DNA of 19,051 nucleotides from Hamiltosporidium magnivora (Eukaryota > Microsporidia > Dubosqiidae). Numbering within the stretch: position 1 is the stretch's first letter; the number at the start of each line of letters is the position of its first letter. The stretch lies in the NCBI GenBank assembly GCA_004325065.1, contig PITI01000150.1:1-19051 (forward strand), given 5' to 3'. The position numbers were made by a program, and so were the translations under genes. The notes below the pieces were generated by a model, which did not search any database, was not told the DNA's origin, and saw only the letters and a program-made list of their open reading frames with translations. This document shows, piece by piece, positions 6,382-18,493 of this stretch.

Positions 6382-8411
6382 AGAGATTTTATTCTTGAAA
6401 TTATTTCTTTACTGTATTCGATAATTTTTTTGTAACTGATGTTCTTTAAATGGTTATACACTAATGTTAGATCATAATTAGTATTTGAATATTTTTAGTA
6501 TTCAGGTTTATACTTTGTAGGCATTTATAAGTTATCTATTGTTTACTATTTCTATCCAAATTTTGCTTTTTGGTTAAAAAACAGATATAAATTTATTATA
6601 AAAATATTTTTTTTAAAGTAATTTTAAGAATTCTAGAATTTAATTTGCTGGTCAGATAAATTTATTACCGTTTTTTTATAAAAATAATTTTATTACGGGT
6701 TTTTTAATCTATAAAAAGACTGGTATTTATAGATGATGGATCTAGTAAAAGGTAATATGATGCATTAAAATGTATATTGATTTTTTAAAATGTCGAAGTA
6801 AGTAAGATATATTAAGTGTGATCAGTGTCTTTTATACAACTTATTGTAATTTTGTGTTTATTTAAATAAAAATTGAAGTTTTTTTTACAAAGTAGCAAAG
6901 TAGAATAAAATTTTTTTATCGATAAATACAAAATAAGTAATGAAGCAAAATAATTTAAATATTTATAATAAAGAAGAATTTACTATTTAAAATTAGAGTT
7001 GGAGGATTGATAATTACAATTAGAAATATCAGTTTGTAATGATTAAGTAAAGTTGGTGTGTAAAATATTTGTAGTTTTTTTGGTTTGGTTCAAACAAGAT
7101 TACATTTTGGTATTGGCGTAGTGATTTTAATAGCAGGAGAGAGTCTATAAAACGGTGAACCGTTTTCTACAAATTGGCTTATAGTTTTTTATACAACTAG
7201 ATTGAAAACCACGAACGCCTATGATGGCGATTTACATTTTAAAACATTAAAACATAGCATGACCTCGAATTAAAAGACTTATCATCTGAAAGATGCGAAA
7301 AAATAGAGTTTTAAATCCAAGGATAGCAAAGTAGCAAATTATACACGTGCGTTATTGTTTATACGTCTATGTAAATACTTTATAAGTTCGATATGTATTA
7401 TCCAGATGCACATCCACTTTGGAAGGTTTATAATAAGTGGTTTTGTACGGTTTGAAGGTCAGCGTGGTTTATGTCCGCGAATACACTCTGAACAATAAAA
7501 TCCCAACTCTAAGTAAATTATGCGCTCATTTGATGGGTTGCAATTCTTTTAAATAAAAATATTTAATATTAACTATAAATCGAGATACGAGTAGTGTATT
7601 GTAATATCAGTCATCTACATAAACCAGAACCGCGTAAATGCTCTGAAAACGATGTAAAACATGCCTCTTTTATAAAAAGAAATGTTATATATTTATTGGA
7701 AATATTTTGTTTGAAAAAAAACCGGTTATATACATCAAACTCTTTGTTTATTAACTCTAATTGCAATTTATAGATCAATTTCATTTAGAATATTTTAATA
7801 ATATAATCTGCAAATCCTGTACTATATTTCGAGAAAAGGTAATTTATGTGCAACATTTTAAAGTTTTTTAACTGTTTAGTATTTCAAGTATTTTCATAAT
7901 CAATCATACAGTGTTACAATATGACAATCTCTAAATATTACAGTTTTAACTTTTTAAAATACTATATAATTCAATGTTTATAGAATTAATTTAGAAATTT
8001 AAAATAGATTTCGAGGTTAGATTATTTCATTGAGATCAACAATCAATAATATTTTAGTAAAAATATGTGTAATTATTAAAATAAATCGAAAAAACTAGTA
8101 GGTTACAAATTTTATATCACGAGCCAAAATAAATAGATAGAAATATATGCGGATTTTATTCGAATCCTCAAGAAATTTCTAATTTTATACGTTTCCCATA
8201 ATTTTTAACCTATTTATATGAATTATAATTATTTTAAATCGAAAAAATTACTTAGAGGGAAAATCTAGAGATTAAAATAAATTGTTGGTGAATTATAAAA
8301 TCATTTTTCAAAGCGAAAACATTGAAAGACCTGTAAAAAGAAATAATATATGAAACATATTATGTTTGATAGAGATGAAATACCATTAAAACCGAGACTT
8401 TTAAAGACTTT
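6382..8411. other. 2-kb intergenic region without a supported gene
   Basis: I found no frame that I can defend. Around 7130-7550 the G+C content rises, and plus-strand stop-free pieces of 40-60 codons appear (one ends at 7492-7494 and one at about 7554), but neither resembles a known protein. A perfect hairpin sits at 7149-7166. The motif AGCAAAGTAG occurs near 6895 and again near 7326. Confidence 0.5.
7149..7166. repeat. perfect 8-bp inverted repeat (AAAACGGT GA ACCGTTTT)
   Basis: An 8-bp palindromic pair with a 2-nt centre is preceded by TAT and lies in the G+C-richer part of the intergenic region. It could be a factor-binding site, an extruding hairpin or chance; no gene start is close to it. 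Confidence 0.5.
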
Positions 8412-8560
8412 ATGAAAAATAAAGTATTATTGATTTTATTTAATTCATTATCTGTATATTAAAACAGAAATTCAAAATAGAATTATTAGAATTGGAGCAT
8501 TTCGAAATAGAAAAAAAAGTGTTTTTGAAAAAAAGCATAAATAGAGCAATAATCTCATAA
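8412..8560 (+). pseudogene. possible broken 5' extension of the RhoGAP-like gene
   Basis: An ATG at 8412 opens 16 codons beginning MKNKVLLILFNSL, which resemble a signal peptide, and then stops at TAA. Shifting by one base gives a second open stretch (IELLELEHFEIEKKVF and on) up to TAA at 8558-8560, six bases before the ATG of the intact frame. The two pieces and the intact gene are in three different frames. Either the downstream gene lost its N-terminal part by frameshifts, or this is chance in A/T-rich DNA. No GT...AG pair with a microsporidian-type branch site joins the frames. Confidence 0.25.
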
Positions 8561-8565
8561 AATAG

Positions 8566-9360
8566 ATGAAATATCTCATGGCAAATTTGACACAAAAAGA
8601 GGAGAACTCGATTCCATATTGGAAGTTGAATGCAAATGAAAAAGAGTTCCTCTATTACTATTGTCTCACGAAGATGGAAAAAATAAACCAACAGACAAGG
8701 TATAAGAAAATAAAATGTTTTTTGGCAAAAAACCTGTGTTGTGGAAAACAACAAATTAAATTTCCAAAATCTAAAAGGCTCGAACCTATAATATTCGAAT
8801 TAATCGAGCGTATAGTCAACAGCGAGCCAACTGTTGCCTATCTATTTTTTCATCGCGAAAAATTACTTGACAACGATGGAATCCGTTTATATATAGATAC
8901 TATAAAGCAATACGGAGTTGATATATATCAAATAGAGGAACTAGCAAATCTGCTAATTAGCCTTATCAAAGTATATGATGGGCTATTTCACAGAGAACTA
9001 GCATATCCATTGCACAAAGCAATGTTTATGAAACCAAATGGTAAAAATATAGAATTCTTTTTGTATTATATGAGGTTTGCGTTTACAGAAGACGAGAGGA
9101 AACTTTTTACAGAACTCCGAAGAATGTTTATATACTTGAGCAACAATAATTCAAGTATATATAGGAGTTTGCTAATTGAGAATGTCGACATGTATTTCCC
9201 TGAGTGTAGTTACTTTACGAAAAGTAATGTAAATACCCAAGCAAAATTAATAGATTATTTCAACGATTTTAATTTCCATAGTGTGCCAGAAGAATTGCTG
9301 AAAAAGGCAAATGATAAGCTTCACACTATGATTTTAAAAAAATCAAGAACTATTAAATAA
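8566..9360 (+). CDS. RhoGAP-domain-like protein
   Basis: This 264-residue protein has no clear signal peptide or membrane segment from this start. Residues about 68-215 fit a diverged RhoGAP domain. RLEPIIFELIERI (71-83) matches the entry helix. LFFHREKLL (93-101) lies where GIFR-x-SG carries the arginine finger, so Arg97 is a candidate but the motif is poor. SLIKVYDGLFHRELAYPL (132-149) matches the LLK...REL-x-x-PL motif with a few extra residues. NNNSSIYRSLLIENVDMYFPE (193-213) matches the end motif that normally reads N-x-MT-x-x-NLA-x-x-F-x-P. Such proteins speed GTP hydrolysis by Rho/Rac/Cdc42 GTPases; with the weak finger motif this one could be inactive or only bind. N-terminal residues 1-67 are Lys/Asn/Tyr-rich with Cys51, Cys58 and Cys59. 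The start is the first ATG after an in-frame TAG; codon 5 is another Met. The gene stands alone in a gene-poor area. Confidence 0.55.
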   Translation: MKYLMANLTQKEENSIPYWKLNANEKEFLYYYCLTKMEKINQQTRYKKIKCFLAKNLCCGKQQIKFPKSKRLEPIIFELIERIVNSEPTVAYLFFHREKLLDNDGIRLYIDTIKQYGVDIYQIEELANLLISLIKVYDGLFHRELAYPLHKAMFMKPNGKNIEFFLYYMRFAFTEDERKLFTELRRMFIYLSNNNSSIYRSLLIENVDMYFPECSYFTKSNVNTQAKLIDYFNDFNFHSVPEELLKKANDKLHTMILKKSRTIK

Positions 9361-12300
9361 TGTTTTTTTATATTTTTTTCGTGAATATTTATGATTTTTT
9401 GTTAAATTTTTCAATTTTTTTAAGAAAAGAAAAGTAATATTTTCGAAATTATTAAAATAAATTTTATGAAAGGATCGGAGAAAAGAATAATTCTAAAAGC
9501 AATCTTGAAGTAAAACAGTGCTGTGAAGTAATTATTTAAACCTATTTTATATCTATACCTTAAATTTATAAAAAAAAATGTCAAACGAACGATTTATCCA
9601 TAATTTAATTCGAAAATAAATGTATTTAGACATTTCGTTAGATTATTTGGATTTTAGATGATATACTCTATCATTTATAATATCATAATCGAAAATAAAT
9701 AAAAACATTAGAATTTAAAGGAAATACCAGAAAATGTCAAAAAAAATCTAGCGGTCTCGGATCTATCGAAAAAAACTAAACTTCATTTGGTTATTAAGCC
9801 GGCTCAGAATATTATATATATCGATTTTGGATAAAAAAATATATATTAAATAGAAGAATACTGTATTGTATGCAAGCATTGTACCAGTGTTTCGACATAA
9901 AATGGGCTCGCTTCAAGAAACGTAGTTCTTTCTTTTTTTATTTTCCCTGTATTATATCATTCTTAAATATATAGAAATTTTTGTTTTAGATTCTTCGCTC
10001 TGGAATTTATAAAATCAAAGCAAGTTATAGTTGCATCTGCTTCTTTACGGACCGCTTCTTTTCAAAAACTAAAAATAAAATCTGGATGGGCAGCTATAAT
10101 ACACCTTAAAAAACCATTAGAATATATTTGAATGCCTTGGGTTTTACATATACATGTTAGTTTAATGCCCAAAAGCTAAAAATATTCTTAAAATGATATG
10201 AATTCCAATAATTTAAAACATTTTCATATTTCTTTTCTTCAAAATATTTTTACTTGAAGATGACCCAAGATATAATTATTTTTAAAATTTCCTGTTTGAG
10301 AAAACCAATTTTATGACTTTTCTGTGATTATAACTATACACTATATAAGGTAAAACATCTGCTTTTCCTATGATAAAAAAAATCTTCAAAAATTGTTCTA
10401 AAATTCATTCTTAATACAATTTTTTGATTTTTTAACAAATTTATCCTTAAATTTGATAAAAAGAAGAATAAATTAGCTTTGAATATGAAATTCATTTTAA
10501 GTTTAAATTTTACGTATAAAAATCCTGTTAATATGTTTCTGTAGATCTAAACTCCTAGCTTTTATTTGATTACATTAACTCGCTTCTATAATAATCCTAT
10601 AAGAATCACATTTCCGAACTTAAACAAGTTTATAATTTTTATTTTGTTTTTATTAGAATCAAATTCGAATTTTATAAACAATAAATTCAATTTATAGATT
10701 TCTGATAATGATATGATGCCTGCATTTATCTATAGATTAAATACTGGTCGGGTATTTTATATCCGTATCAACGAACATATTAACCAAATTACTAGTATAA
10801 TACTATTTCCGATATCAGGCTTTATTTTCATTTTATAACCGATCTACGTCAGTGGTTCAATACTCTGAAATCCAGGGTTCTCATACTTTGCATCTTTTTT
10901 AAATGAAAATTTTCTCCTTCGATATATATTTTTAAAAAGAGGACAGAATACCAAGCATCTTATAGTTCTTTGTACGACATTGAGAGAAGTATTATCTAGG
11001 CTTAAGTCTGTATTTGGACTGAGTTAATTTTTTTTCTTAATCAAAAAAGTCTTCGTAGTATTTTTACCTACCATTGAATGTTATAATTGATTGATCCTTG
11101 AGATCAAAGTAGCTTATTAAGTAATATTATGGTAATTCGAAATAAAACCATATAAAGCTATCTCATATATGATTTTCTTCTAGAATCTAATAGCGATTAT
11201 CTAAAGCAAATAATATTATTTTTTCTGCCTTTTTTCAACGATTATAGAAGATTTGGCTTGTGTTTCCGATCTCCCCAAGCCAAGCTTAATTCAATTGTCT
11301 AATCTAAATAAATGAATTTAGGATATTTTCCATATTTTTACTATATTTTGCATCTTCAATCGATTCTAAATATGCAATATAAAGAATTTGGATCATTGTA
11401 CCCCCAATTTGTTCATTAGACTTAAATATAAATGCGAATCAAAAGAAGTAGAATCTAACCCAAGATATCCTATATGGAGTCTTTTGTAGTTCTATGCAGC
11501 ATTTTTTTTATTCGTATTGCTAATGATCTACGGTTTTAACAAGATAACCTGGTCTATCCCGTTCGTTCTAAACCCAAATAAATTTTAATTCTTTATATCA
11601 CTCAAAATTATTGGTCGAGAATAAATTTTTTTAATTACTTATGCACAATAGAGAATTTACAATTATAAGAGTTCAATCTTCTATAATTATATGGTGTTGA
11701 CGTGAATTCCATTTTTGTATTAAACTGTAATAATTTGCAAGTGTGTTTTTATAATATTCTCGAGATATATCTTACCCTCTTTATATTTTTTACTTTAAGA
11801 ATTCTAAACTCCGACATGAAGGGCTTTTCCTATTCTTTTAGATACCAAATGGTGCTTTTTTAGTGATATTTCATAACATACTAAGACAAGTAGAGCTGCA
11901 AAGAAGTTCGTATATCGCATACAATAACGTTAAAACATATTATAGGAATTTTTTTAAGAAACCACGAGGGCTTTCTATATTCCCTCTTGGTGTGATTCCG
12001 ATTTGAATAAAATAGTAAACCTCATAAATCTATCCAGAACAGCAAAATGGTTTTGGTCAACCCGCGAAAATTTTTAGATAACAAAATCGCACATTATATT
12101 TTCATCCATTTAATTTGACCCGATGAAGTTTTAACGCCGATGATATCATTTTGATCTTAACTTCTTTTTATAAACAAATGTTGATTTATTTTGTCACTTT
12201 CCTTAATTTCACAATATTTGAAATCTCGTTAATCTTATAAAAATGTAGAATTAGATTGAAAGGATGTAATTATTTTTGGCTTTCCATTTCAATTATATAC

Positions 12301-15235
12301 ACGTATATATAAATTAAACTGCGTTCAATCTCCAAACATAACTGCGAATCTTATACCTTCGAATTCTGGGTACTTAAGAGTATACATAAATAATAGATAA
12401 TTTGTTGTGTTGAGATCGGACAGCATTATGTATTTAAATTTTATATTAATCATTACGCTATTGGTTCACCGGATTCATAGTATACAACAGCAAGAAAAAT
12501 TGACAAAGTATCTCACAACACAATTTTCAATATAGAGGCATATTTTCATATTCCTTGGGATAATGTTTATAAATTTGTTATTATTTATTTATTTTTTCTC
12601 AAAAAAAATTTAAAGATTTATTAAAGAAGTTGGCTTTTCAATGCTTTTATAAGTCTGTAGATTTGATAATATATTTTCACATAAATGTATTTTTTTTAAT
12701 AATGCTACCAAATTCTTTAGTTATACAACACTTTAAGGTATATTCTGCCTCTTTACAACCTTTTTTCTCTTTAAATCGTTTTCAGATGCCAAAATCAAAT
12801 TATTCGTTTCCATTCGAACAAACTCAATTGCAACAATTTTTTTAAATGAACAAAGTTCTAAATGCACGTGATCTGTCTGAGTCTTAGCTTATATTGACAT
12901 GCTCTTTGCATTTTTTTATAATTATGCTGAAATAATTAACAAGTCTTTTTTTTAAAATTTACAATATCTTTAAAATATTTTGCAAAAAATAATTTCTATT
13001 GAAAATAAGAAAGGTTGTCCATTCGAGATATTTATATGCATCTCATTTGATGGAAAAATATAATGAAACCATCCGCATATATGTATCTAATACTCATCTT
13101 ATAAATCGTTTTTTTTCTAATTTCTCATTAAGAATTTAAAATAAAACTGTATAATCTTAGGCTATATTCTTTTATTCAATATGCTAAGATACATAAGATA
13201 TAATCTGACATAAAATAATTCGAATTCTTTTCATACTTCTAAATTTCATTTACGTATGCATATACTATAAAGTGCAGTTTTTAGAAAACTCTTAAATTGT
13301 TTATTTGAATTTTTATTCTCTCAAGATATTCTCTGATCTATTTTAATTGTATGGTGAAATGTTTTAAAGGCATTTGTCCCAGATGCGGAGGTCTTTAATC
13401 CAATAAAACTCTTTTCAGAAAGATATTTGATAAAATACAAAAAAATCTCTTTTCTATGTTTTCCATCCAGGTAGTTCGAGTATTTCCTTTCCCATTTAGC
13501 TAACTATATTTTCTTAAACAATGTTTAAAGTTTTTTTTTAACTACGTTAGATTTTGCAAAAAAAACCACCAAAAGATAAATAAACCTAGGATTTTATTTG
13601 AAGAGTTTTGAATATGTTTATATGTATACTGTTATCTGTAAGAGTTTTGCTTCAAATTTCTCACATTTCACATAATATTACTTATACGATTATTATATGA
13701 GAGTACATAGTTCCTTAATATCTACCCGCTAAAAGTTTGCTACTCTATATCGCTCTTCTTTGTTGCTTATCCAGCATACATATATAAAAGGTGTTGCTAA
13801 ACACTCATTTAATACCTTAGAATCTATTTTTGGCCAATTGTGTATTTTGCTGTATTTTGTAGCTCTCAAACATAATAGAGAAAGTACATTCTCTCTGGAA
13901 ATCAACTAGACAGATATAGAGCGTGAAGCAAATATAATTTCTCTTTAGAATGTTATGGTTGTATCTGATTTTTGTATCAAAAGTTAAGATGTCTTAAGGC
14001 CTCGAGCCAAGAAAGTGACATCGGTGTAAGAATACAGTATAAATCAGTGCAAACATCAGTTTTCAAAATTATTACGATGTATAAGTTACAACTAGGATTT
14101 ATAATTTAAAAAGGCAAAGGAAATAGAATAGAAGTACTTTTTCCTACCTTAAAAATTTATACCTCGTGTATCTTTTTTATAAACTTTATATCTTTCTGTT
14201 TTTTTTATTTTAAATTCGTTTATTACCCATATATAGTTTAAAACATATCATCAAGATTTAAATAACGTTTTTGCTCTGTAATTATATAAACATGATAGTA
14301 TCATATGATATTTTTTGGTGAAATAATCCCATTTTCGGAATAAATTGCAAAAGAGAAATCATAAGAGTTAATTTATGTTAAAATATTAACATTTTCGCTA
14401 TATAATATAATTTTTACAGGAAATTTTCTGAAATTTACCCAAATAATTCGTAGAAGGCATATTTTTGGAGAAAATCGTCTTTGTTTATATATGTGAAAGA
14501 GAAAAGGGATTTATGTTTGGTTGCACATATATGTTTATATTAAACCGCCATTATGGCAAGTATAAATATAATTTCTAAAATAGCAAAAAAAAGAATTGAA
14601 ATAACTCTTAGCATGCAAAATATACATTTGAATGTAGGCAATTAAATCATATTTGAATATTGGTAAATTAATACGATTTAATGACTGATATAATTTATTT
14701 ATAGTTTAAACATAAAAGATTCGCAATAATTAGGAAGAAAAAATAGCAAAATATTTAGAGAATATATTTAAATTTCATACTTAGTTTTTTTTTCTCGGGT
14801 TTTAAGGCATTTAAACCCTTATACCCATCAAAAAGAAAATTATTTTTTGGAGGCCAATACTACTCTAAGTATAGCATACTTTATTGGCTTTTAATGCCTA
14901 TTTAAATTCTCTGTTTATTATGTTAATGCGGTTTTGCCATCGAATTAACTTAAATTTCGGTTAAATTTTACATAATAACAAAATTTCACTGCTTTGATTA
15001 TTAATCAGCTTAAAATAAATTTAATCCACGCAGATTTTCCCAGTATAGATATTAACTTTCTCAATAATTTTTGATTTAAAATTTAAAGATAAAATCTATG
15101 GTAAATCACACAGATAGGTTTCGCGTTCTGATAAATTTAAAAAAAGGGAAGATTACCTATCGACGTAAATTAAATATTACTTTATTTAAAAGTATCACAT
15201 CTTTTTAAAAAAAGCAAGTGTTATATTTGTTTACA
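9361..15235. other. 5.9-kb gene desert
   Basis: No intact gene is supported on either strand. The sequence is A/T-rich with scattered TCGAA and ATTCGAA words. The longest open pieces, such as 12630-12845 on plus (a TTG-start hydrophobic frame) and about 13731-13905 and 13311-13500 on minus, are of a length expected by chance. I could not identify RNA genes, terminal inverted repeats or transposase-like motifs. Confidence 0.5.
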
Positions 15236-15720
15236 TACCATTACGAGATTCTAGGTGTAACATAAATAACTGCTACTCCAACACGCCATCAACACCCCCT
15301 GCGATACCTAAATTCCACTGCATTTTATCTAACAGCTGTGTAGAACCTAATCACTAGGCGAGGCAGTTCTGCGGGGTTTGTTAGTGTCCGTTGCATGGAG
15401 TGTGATCGAAGTCCAAGACCCCCCTGGGCTCCCCCAAGACTAGGCAGCATTTCCACTACTCTACACTTTCTGAACCCAACAAATTTCTAGCTAAAATATA
15501 TTTCAGAGACTTACATGGGGTTCACCTAGACAGTGCAATGTCATACCGAGAGGTATAACCTCCTACTTAGCTTTCCCGGCTTTAAATCTTTTTATTTTCT
15601 ATATCCCCCAGGCACTCAATCTTTTAAGCCAGTGTACAAAGCTAGATTTTCATGCTTTTGCACGGCAATTGCCTACATTTTTGGCTGCGACCTTTGATCC
15701 AGTTACATAGAAAACTACAA
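15236..15720. other. G+C-rich island of unknown nature
   Basis: This roughly 480-bp island stands out clearly from its flanks, with runs such as CAACACCCCCTGCG, GACCCCCCTGGGCTCCCCC and ATATCCCCCAGGC. The hexamer TTCTAG lies at 15249-15254 and again at 15485-15490, enclosing 230 bp that start GTGTAACATA and end CCCAACAAAT, which would be compatible with a solo LTR or other insertion and a 6-bp target duplication. A small hairpin, GAGGT-ATA-ACCTC, is at 15550-15562. No long frame is present: the best is a 48-codon plus-strand stretch ending at 15488-15490. I did not find rRNA, RNase P, SRP or snRNA signature sequences. A transposon fragment, structural RNA or foreign insert are all possible. 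Confidence 0.45.
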
Positions 15721-16063
15721 ATAAATTTATAGAAAAAGTTTCATCACTTTGTAGACCTCTATTCATAATAAAAACCTCCATGAATAACTTAAGATGTCTC
15801 TCTAAGAATATTATTCAATTAAAAAATAATAATTCCTATTATTTATTCAAATTTATAGATAACAGATCTATGTTGCCCAAACATACTTCTATTATATAAT
15901 ATTTAGTATATCAATTGTTTACTATAGAGAATTAGATGAAAGGAAAATTGTTTTTCAACCAAACCTAAAAATATATTCTTTGTATGAGCAGCAAAGGTAT
16001 ATGTTTTTTAATTTAAAAAAAATTTAAAAGTTCATTTGCACTTAAAAAATGGATTTCTTTGTG

Positions 16064-16180
16064 AAAATATTATAAATTCAGAATAATTAAAAAATATATT
16101 ATTTGAAAACAAAATATTTTAGCTTAAAAAGACTATTTCGGTTAAAATATTTTAAAGTCAGAATAATTACAGAATATATT
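16064..16180. repeat. two-copy direct repeat (TCAGAATAATTA core)
   Basis: The word TCAGAATAATTA, preceded by AAATATT-TAAA and followed by AGAATATATT-like sequence, occurs at about 16066-16102 and again at 16143-16180, about 79 bp apart. The copies differ at several positions. Confidence 0.6.
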
Positions 16181-16206
16181 GTAAAGTAGTAAACAGAGAC
16201 TTTGAT

Positions 16207-17290
16207 TTATTATGTTTTTATATTAATATCAAGATAAAGCTTACAAACAAACAATTTGTTATTAATTGAAATATTAAGCTTAAAACTTGTAAAAGAAGGA
16301 TAAAAATTTTAACTAGAACTTAATAAATCTTTTTAAGCTAAAATTTAGAATCTAAATACAAATAGGTTTTAAATTGTGAAACAAATAAATTTTTTACCAT
16401 AAAATTTTAGTTTTCGTTAAAACGATTTATATTTTAAAAATTTCACACACAATTTAATTCCTTCGTTGAAATATTCAAAAGATCCCAAATTGTATTGGTT
16501 TGTATATACCCTTATTATTCCACCCAACGCTTTTTAAAGATTAAACATGGCAAATAAAACTTCTGAAGCAATCATTAATTCCTTTAAATCCCATTATTCA
16601 ATAAATCGTAACTCGTTTTTTATAAGACTATCTTCAGCCTGAAAAACTTCGAAAGAAAGTAACTCGGAGATAAAAAATTTTATACGATTCTATCAAATTG
16701 ATATAAATAAGTTCGAAATCAGCCTAAATATTTTCACAAATTCAGATGAAAAATAATAAAGTCGCGAAAACAAACGGTTTATAAGAGAGAAGGAATTTAA
16801 CCTCCTAAACCCTTCCAGTTTAAAACCTTTTAACTGCGAAATGAACGATAATATAATTTCGAGCTTCATTCTGAAAATGCCTTCCGAAACGACCTTATTC
16901 AAATATATATGACCACCGTTTGGTATATGCATACCAATATTTCTATAGATCGCGTTTATTGAAATATAATCAAGCATAAAGATGTAAGCGTCGGAAACAT
17001 TTGTTCGAATGAATTTTTTTTTGCTATTTTTTCGAAAACTTCATATGATCTTTCCAAACCATTAAATTTCTTTTTTTTCTTAAAAATAATAAAATTTTAA
17101 AATTTATAGTATTTAACATATCTCAGGCTGTCATTATCTTGAGGTGAAGTATAGAATTGTAGATTCCAAAAAGATTCAGAAACTTTCAGTAGTAGATTCC
17201 CCAGAAATAATTTTTTTACATTTCTATAATCTTCATATATTAGATTGGCTATAAAATATATTTAATTGACTATACTAGGAAAAAATTGAT
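16207..17290 (-). pseudogene. possible eroded gene (minus strand)
   Basis: One minus-strand frame is open from about 17046 to a TGA at 16693-16695 (about 118 codons, with an ATG at 16977). It then continues in the same frame to about 16207 with roughly nine stops, fewer than this composition would normally give. Open pieces include WDLKELMIASEVLFAMFNL and YTNQYNLGSFEYFNEG. Just upstream, a second frame runs from about 17265 to 16940 with a single TAA, containing LFLGNLLLKVSESFWNL and NGLERSYEVFEKIAKKN. Together they could be one gene of 350 residues or more, broken by a frameshift near 17000 and several stops. Leucine spacing faintly suggests leucine-rich repeats, but I cannot name a family. 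An open stretch of 118 codons could also occur by chance about once in a window like this. Confidence 0.3.
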
Positions 17291-17764
17291 AAATTTGGAG
17301 AACAAGGTTTACAAAAATAATATCTCATTACAGTTTTTATTAGCCTTCCAACTCAGTAATTCTTCATCATCTGGTCTTCAACCCGTGTCTAAAAATTATT
17401 TTCCTTTGTACTAACAATATCTATTAAATCATAAAAAGGTTTTTTATCTAATTTTATAAACTATCCATTAAATGAAAAATCACCTTCGATGAAATTCTGA
17501 TATCGCAAAATTATATGTCGTTGTTTATAGATTTATCAAATATTACACTATTATTACTTTCTATATCAAAAATTTTTCTAAATAACTTTTATCAAAGATA
17601 TCTAATTTTATATTAAAACTTGAAGTAATTGGCACGAATTTCGATTTTTTTTTGTTTTAGAAAAGTCGAAAAGACTAGAAATATCCATGGTATATTCTTT
17701 AGTATTAGTGTATTACAAACTAAAATAATAATTAGATGACACTAGAGTTAAAAATTTTGAATCA

Positions 17765-18290
17765 GTACCCAGGTTGATTCATAACTTTGAGATTGGTCGT
17801 AAGTTTTCTGATGGCAATCAGGATACTCATCACTTCTTTATTTTGTAGTTATTGTGTATCGTAATTAGATAAATTGTTTTTTGATGTAGAATTAGAATTT
17901 TTCTCATTCATCCTTTCGTTTTTCTCGTAGAAAAGTCAAATGTTTGTTTATTCCTTGTCTGCCTTTTGTATCTGATTGGTTTGTTATCTCTGAATATTCC
18001 CTCGAAATTCGATATTTATCGATATCACGCGGATTAGAGAAAGCGTGTTCATCACGGATTTTCTGTTTATTTTCATGACTAAGTTTACTATAAGAATTTT
18101 TTTCTAGCTCTGAAACTATATCAGACTACAAATATCTATAAGGTAGCTTATTTTAGCAAAATGTTTTTTGAATGTTGACATTCTCCATATTACGGTGGTT
18201 GTCTTCAGCATATTTATTATTCTGATCATCACAATTTGTATTTCTTCGTTCATAATTTTACCTCGAAGAAAATACAAATTGTACTTAAAG
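17765..18290 (-). pseudogene. possible relic of a hydrophilic protein gene (minus strand)
   Basis: One minus-strand frame carries four polar open pieces separated by stops. The longest is about 73 codons at 18123-17907 and contains SELEKNSYSKLSHENKQK and NPRDIDKYRISREYSE. Another, above it, contains DDQNNKYAEDNHRNMEN, and one below contains DEYPDCHQKTYDQSQSYES. An ATG near 18254 is in a different frame. The charged, low-hydrophobicity composition is consistent across pieces, but A-rich DNA tends to give this. It may be the 5' part of the possible eroded gene at 16207-17290, or chance. Confidence 0.25.
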
Positions 18291-18493
18291 AATCAAATAT
18301 AATTTCTGTATTACCATTTAGGTAAAAATTATTCGTTTTTTTATAAAAATCGTAAGATTGAATTTCATTTTTTTGTATTTTACACATTTAAATTAATTAT
18401 TATTCGAAATATGGAAATATGATTAAACTAAATAAACTTGGTAAATTAAAAACGATTTTTATAGGGTTCTTCCATCAATATATATCCTTGCAA

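Noticed and set aside
7380..7560. Short plus-strand ORFs in the G+C-richer intergenic area as a transposase remnant
   Set aside because: Two overlapping open pieces of 40-60 codons show no catalytic motif or family resemblance.
8440..8754. 104-codon minus-strand ORF, hydrophobic
   Set aside because: It starts with TTG and overlaps the RhoGAP-like gene on the other strand, whose product has recognisable motifs.
12630..12845. 71-codon plus-strand ORF
   Set aside because: It starts with TTG, has no family resemblance, and the opposite strand is equally readable; chance length for this composition.
11461..14784. An apparent single minus-strand frame of over 1,000 codons, interrupted by about 60 stops but without frameshifts, beginning with a signal-peptide-like segment near 14784
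   Set aside because: Where I counted (13861-14220), a neighbouring frame had about as many stops (seven against eight in 120 codons) and equally plausible peptides, so this looks like chance reading of A/T-rich DNA. A six-frame stop count against shuffled sequence would decide.
15256..15481. Solo LTR beginning TGTAACA and ending CCAACA
   Set aside because: The ends look right, but the bases directly outside do not form a target duplication, and no tRNA primer site or second LTR is visible. Kept only as one option for the G+C-rich island.
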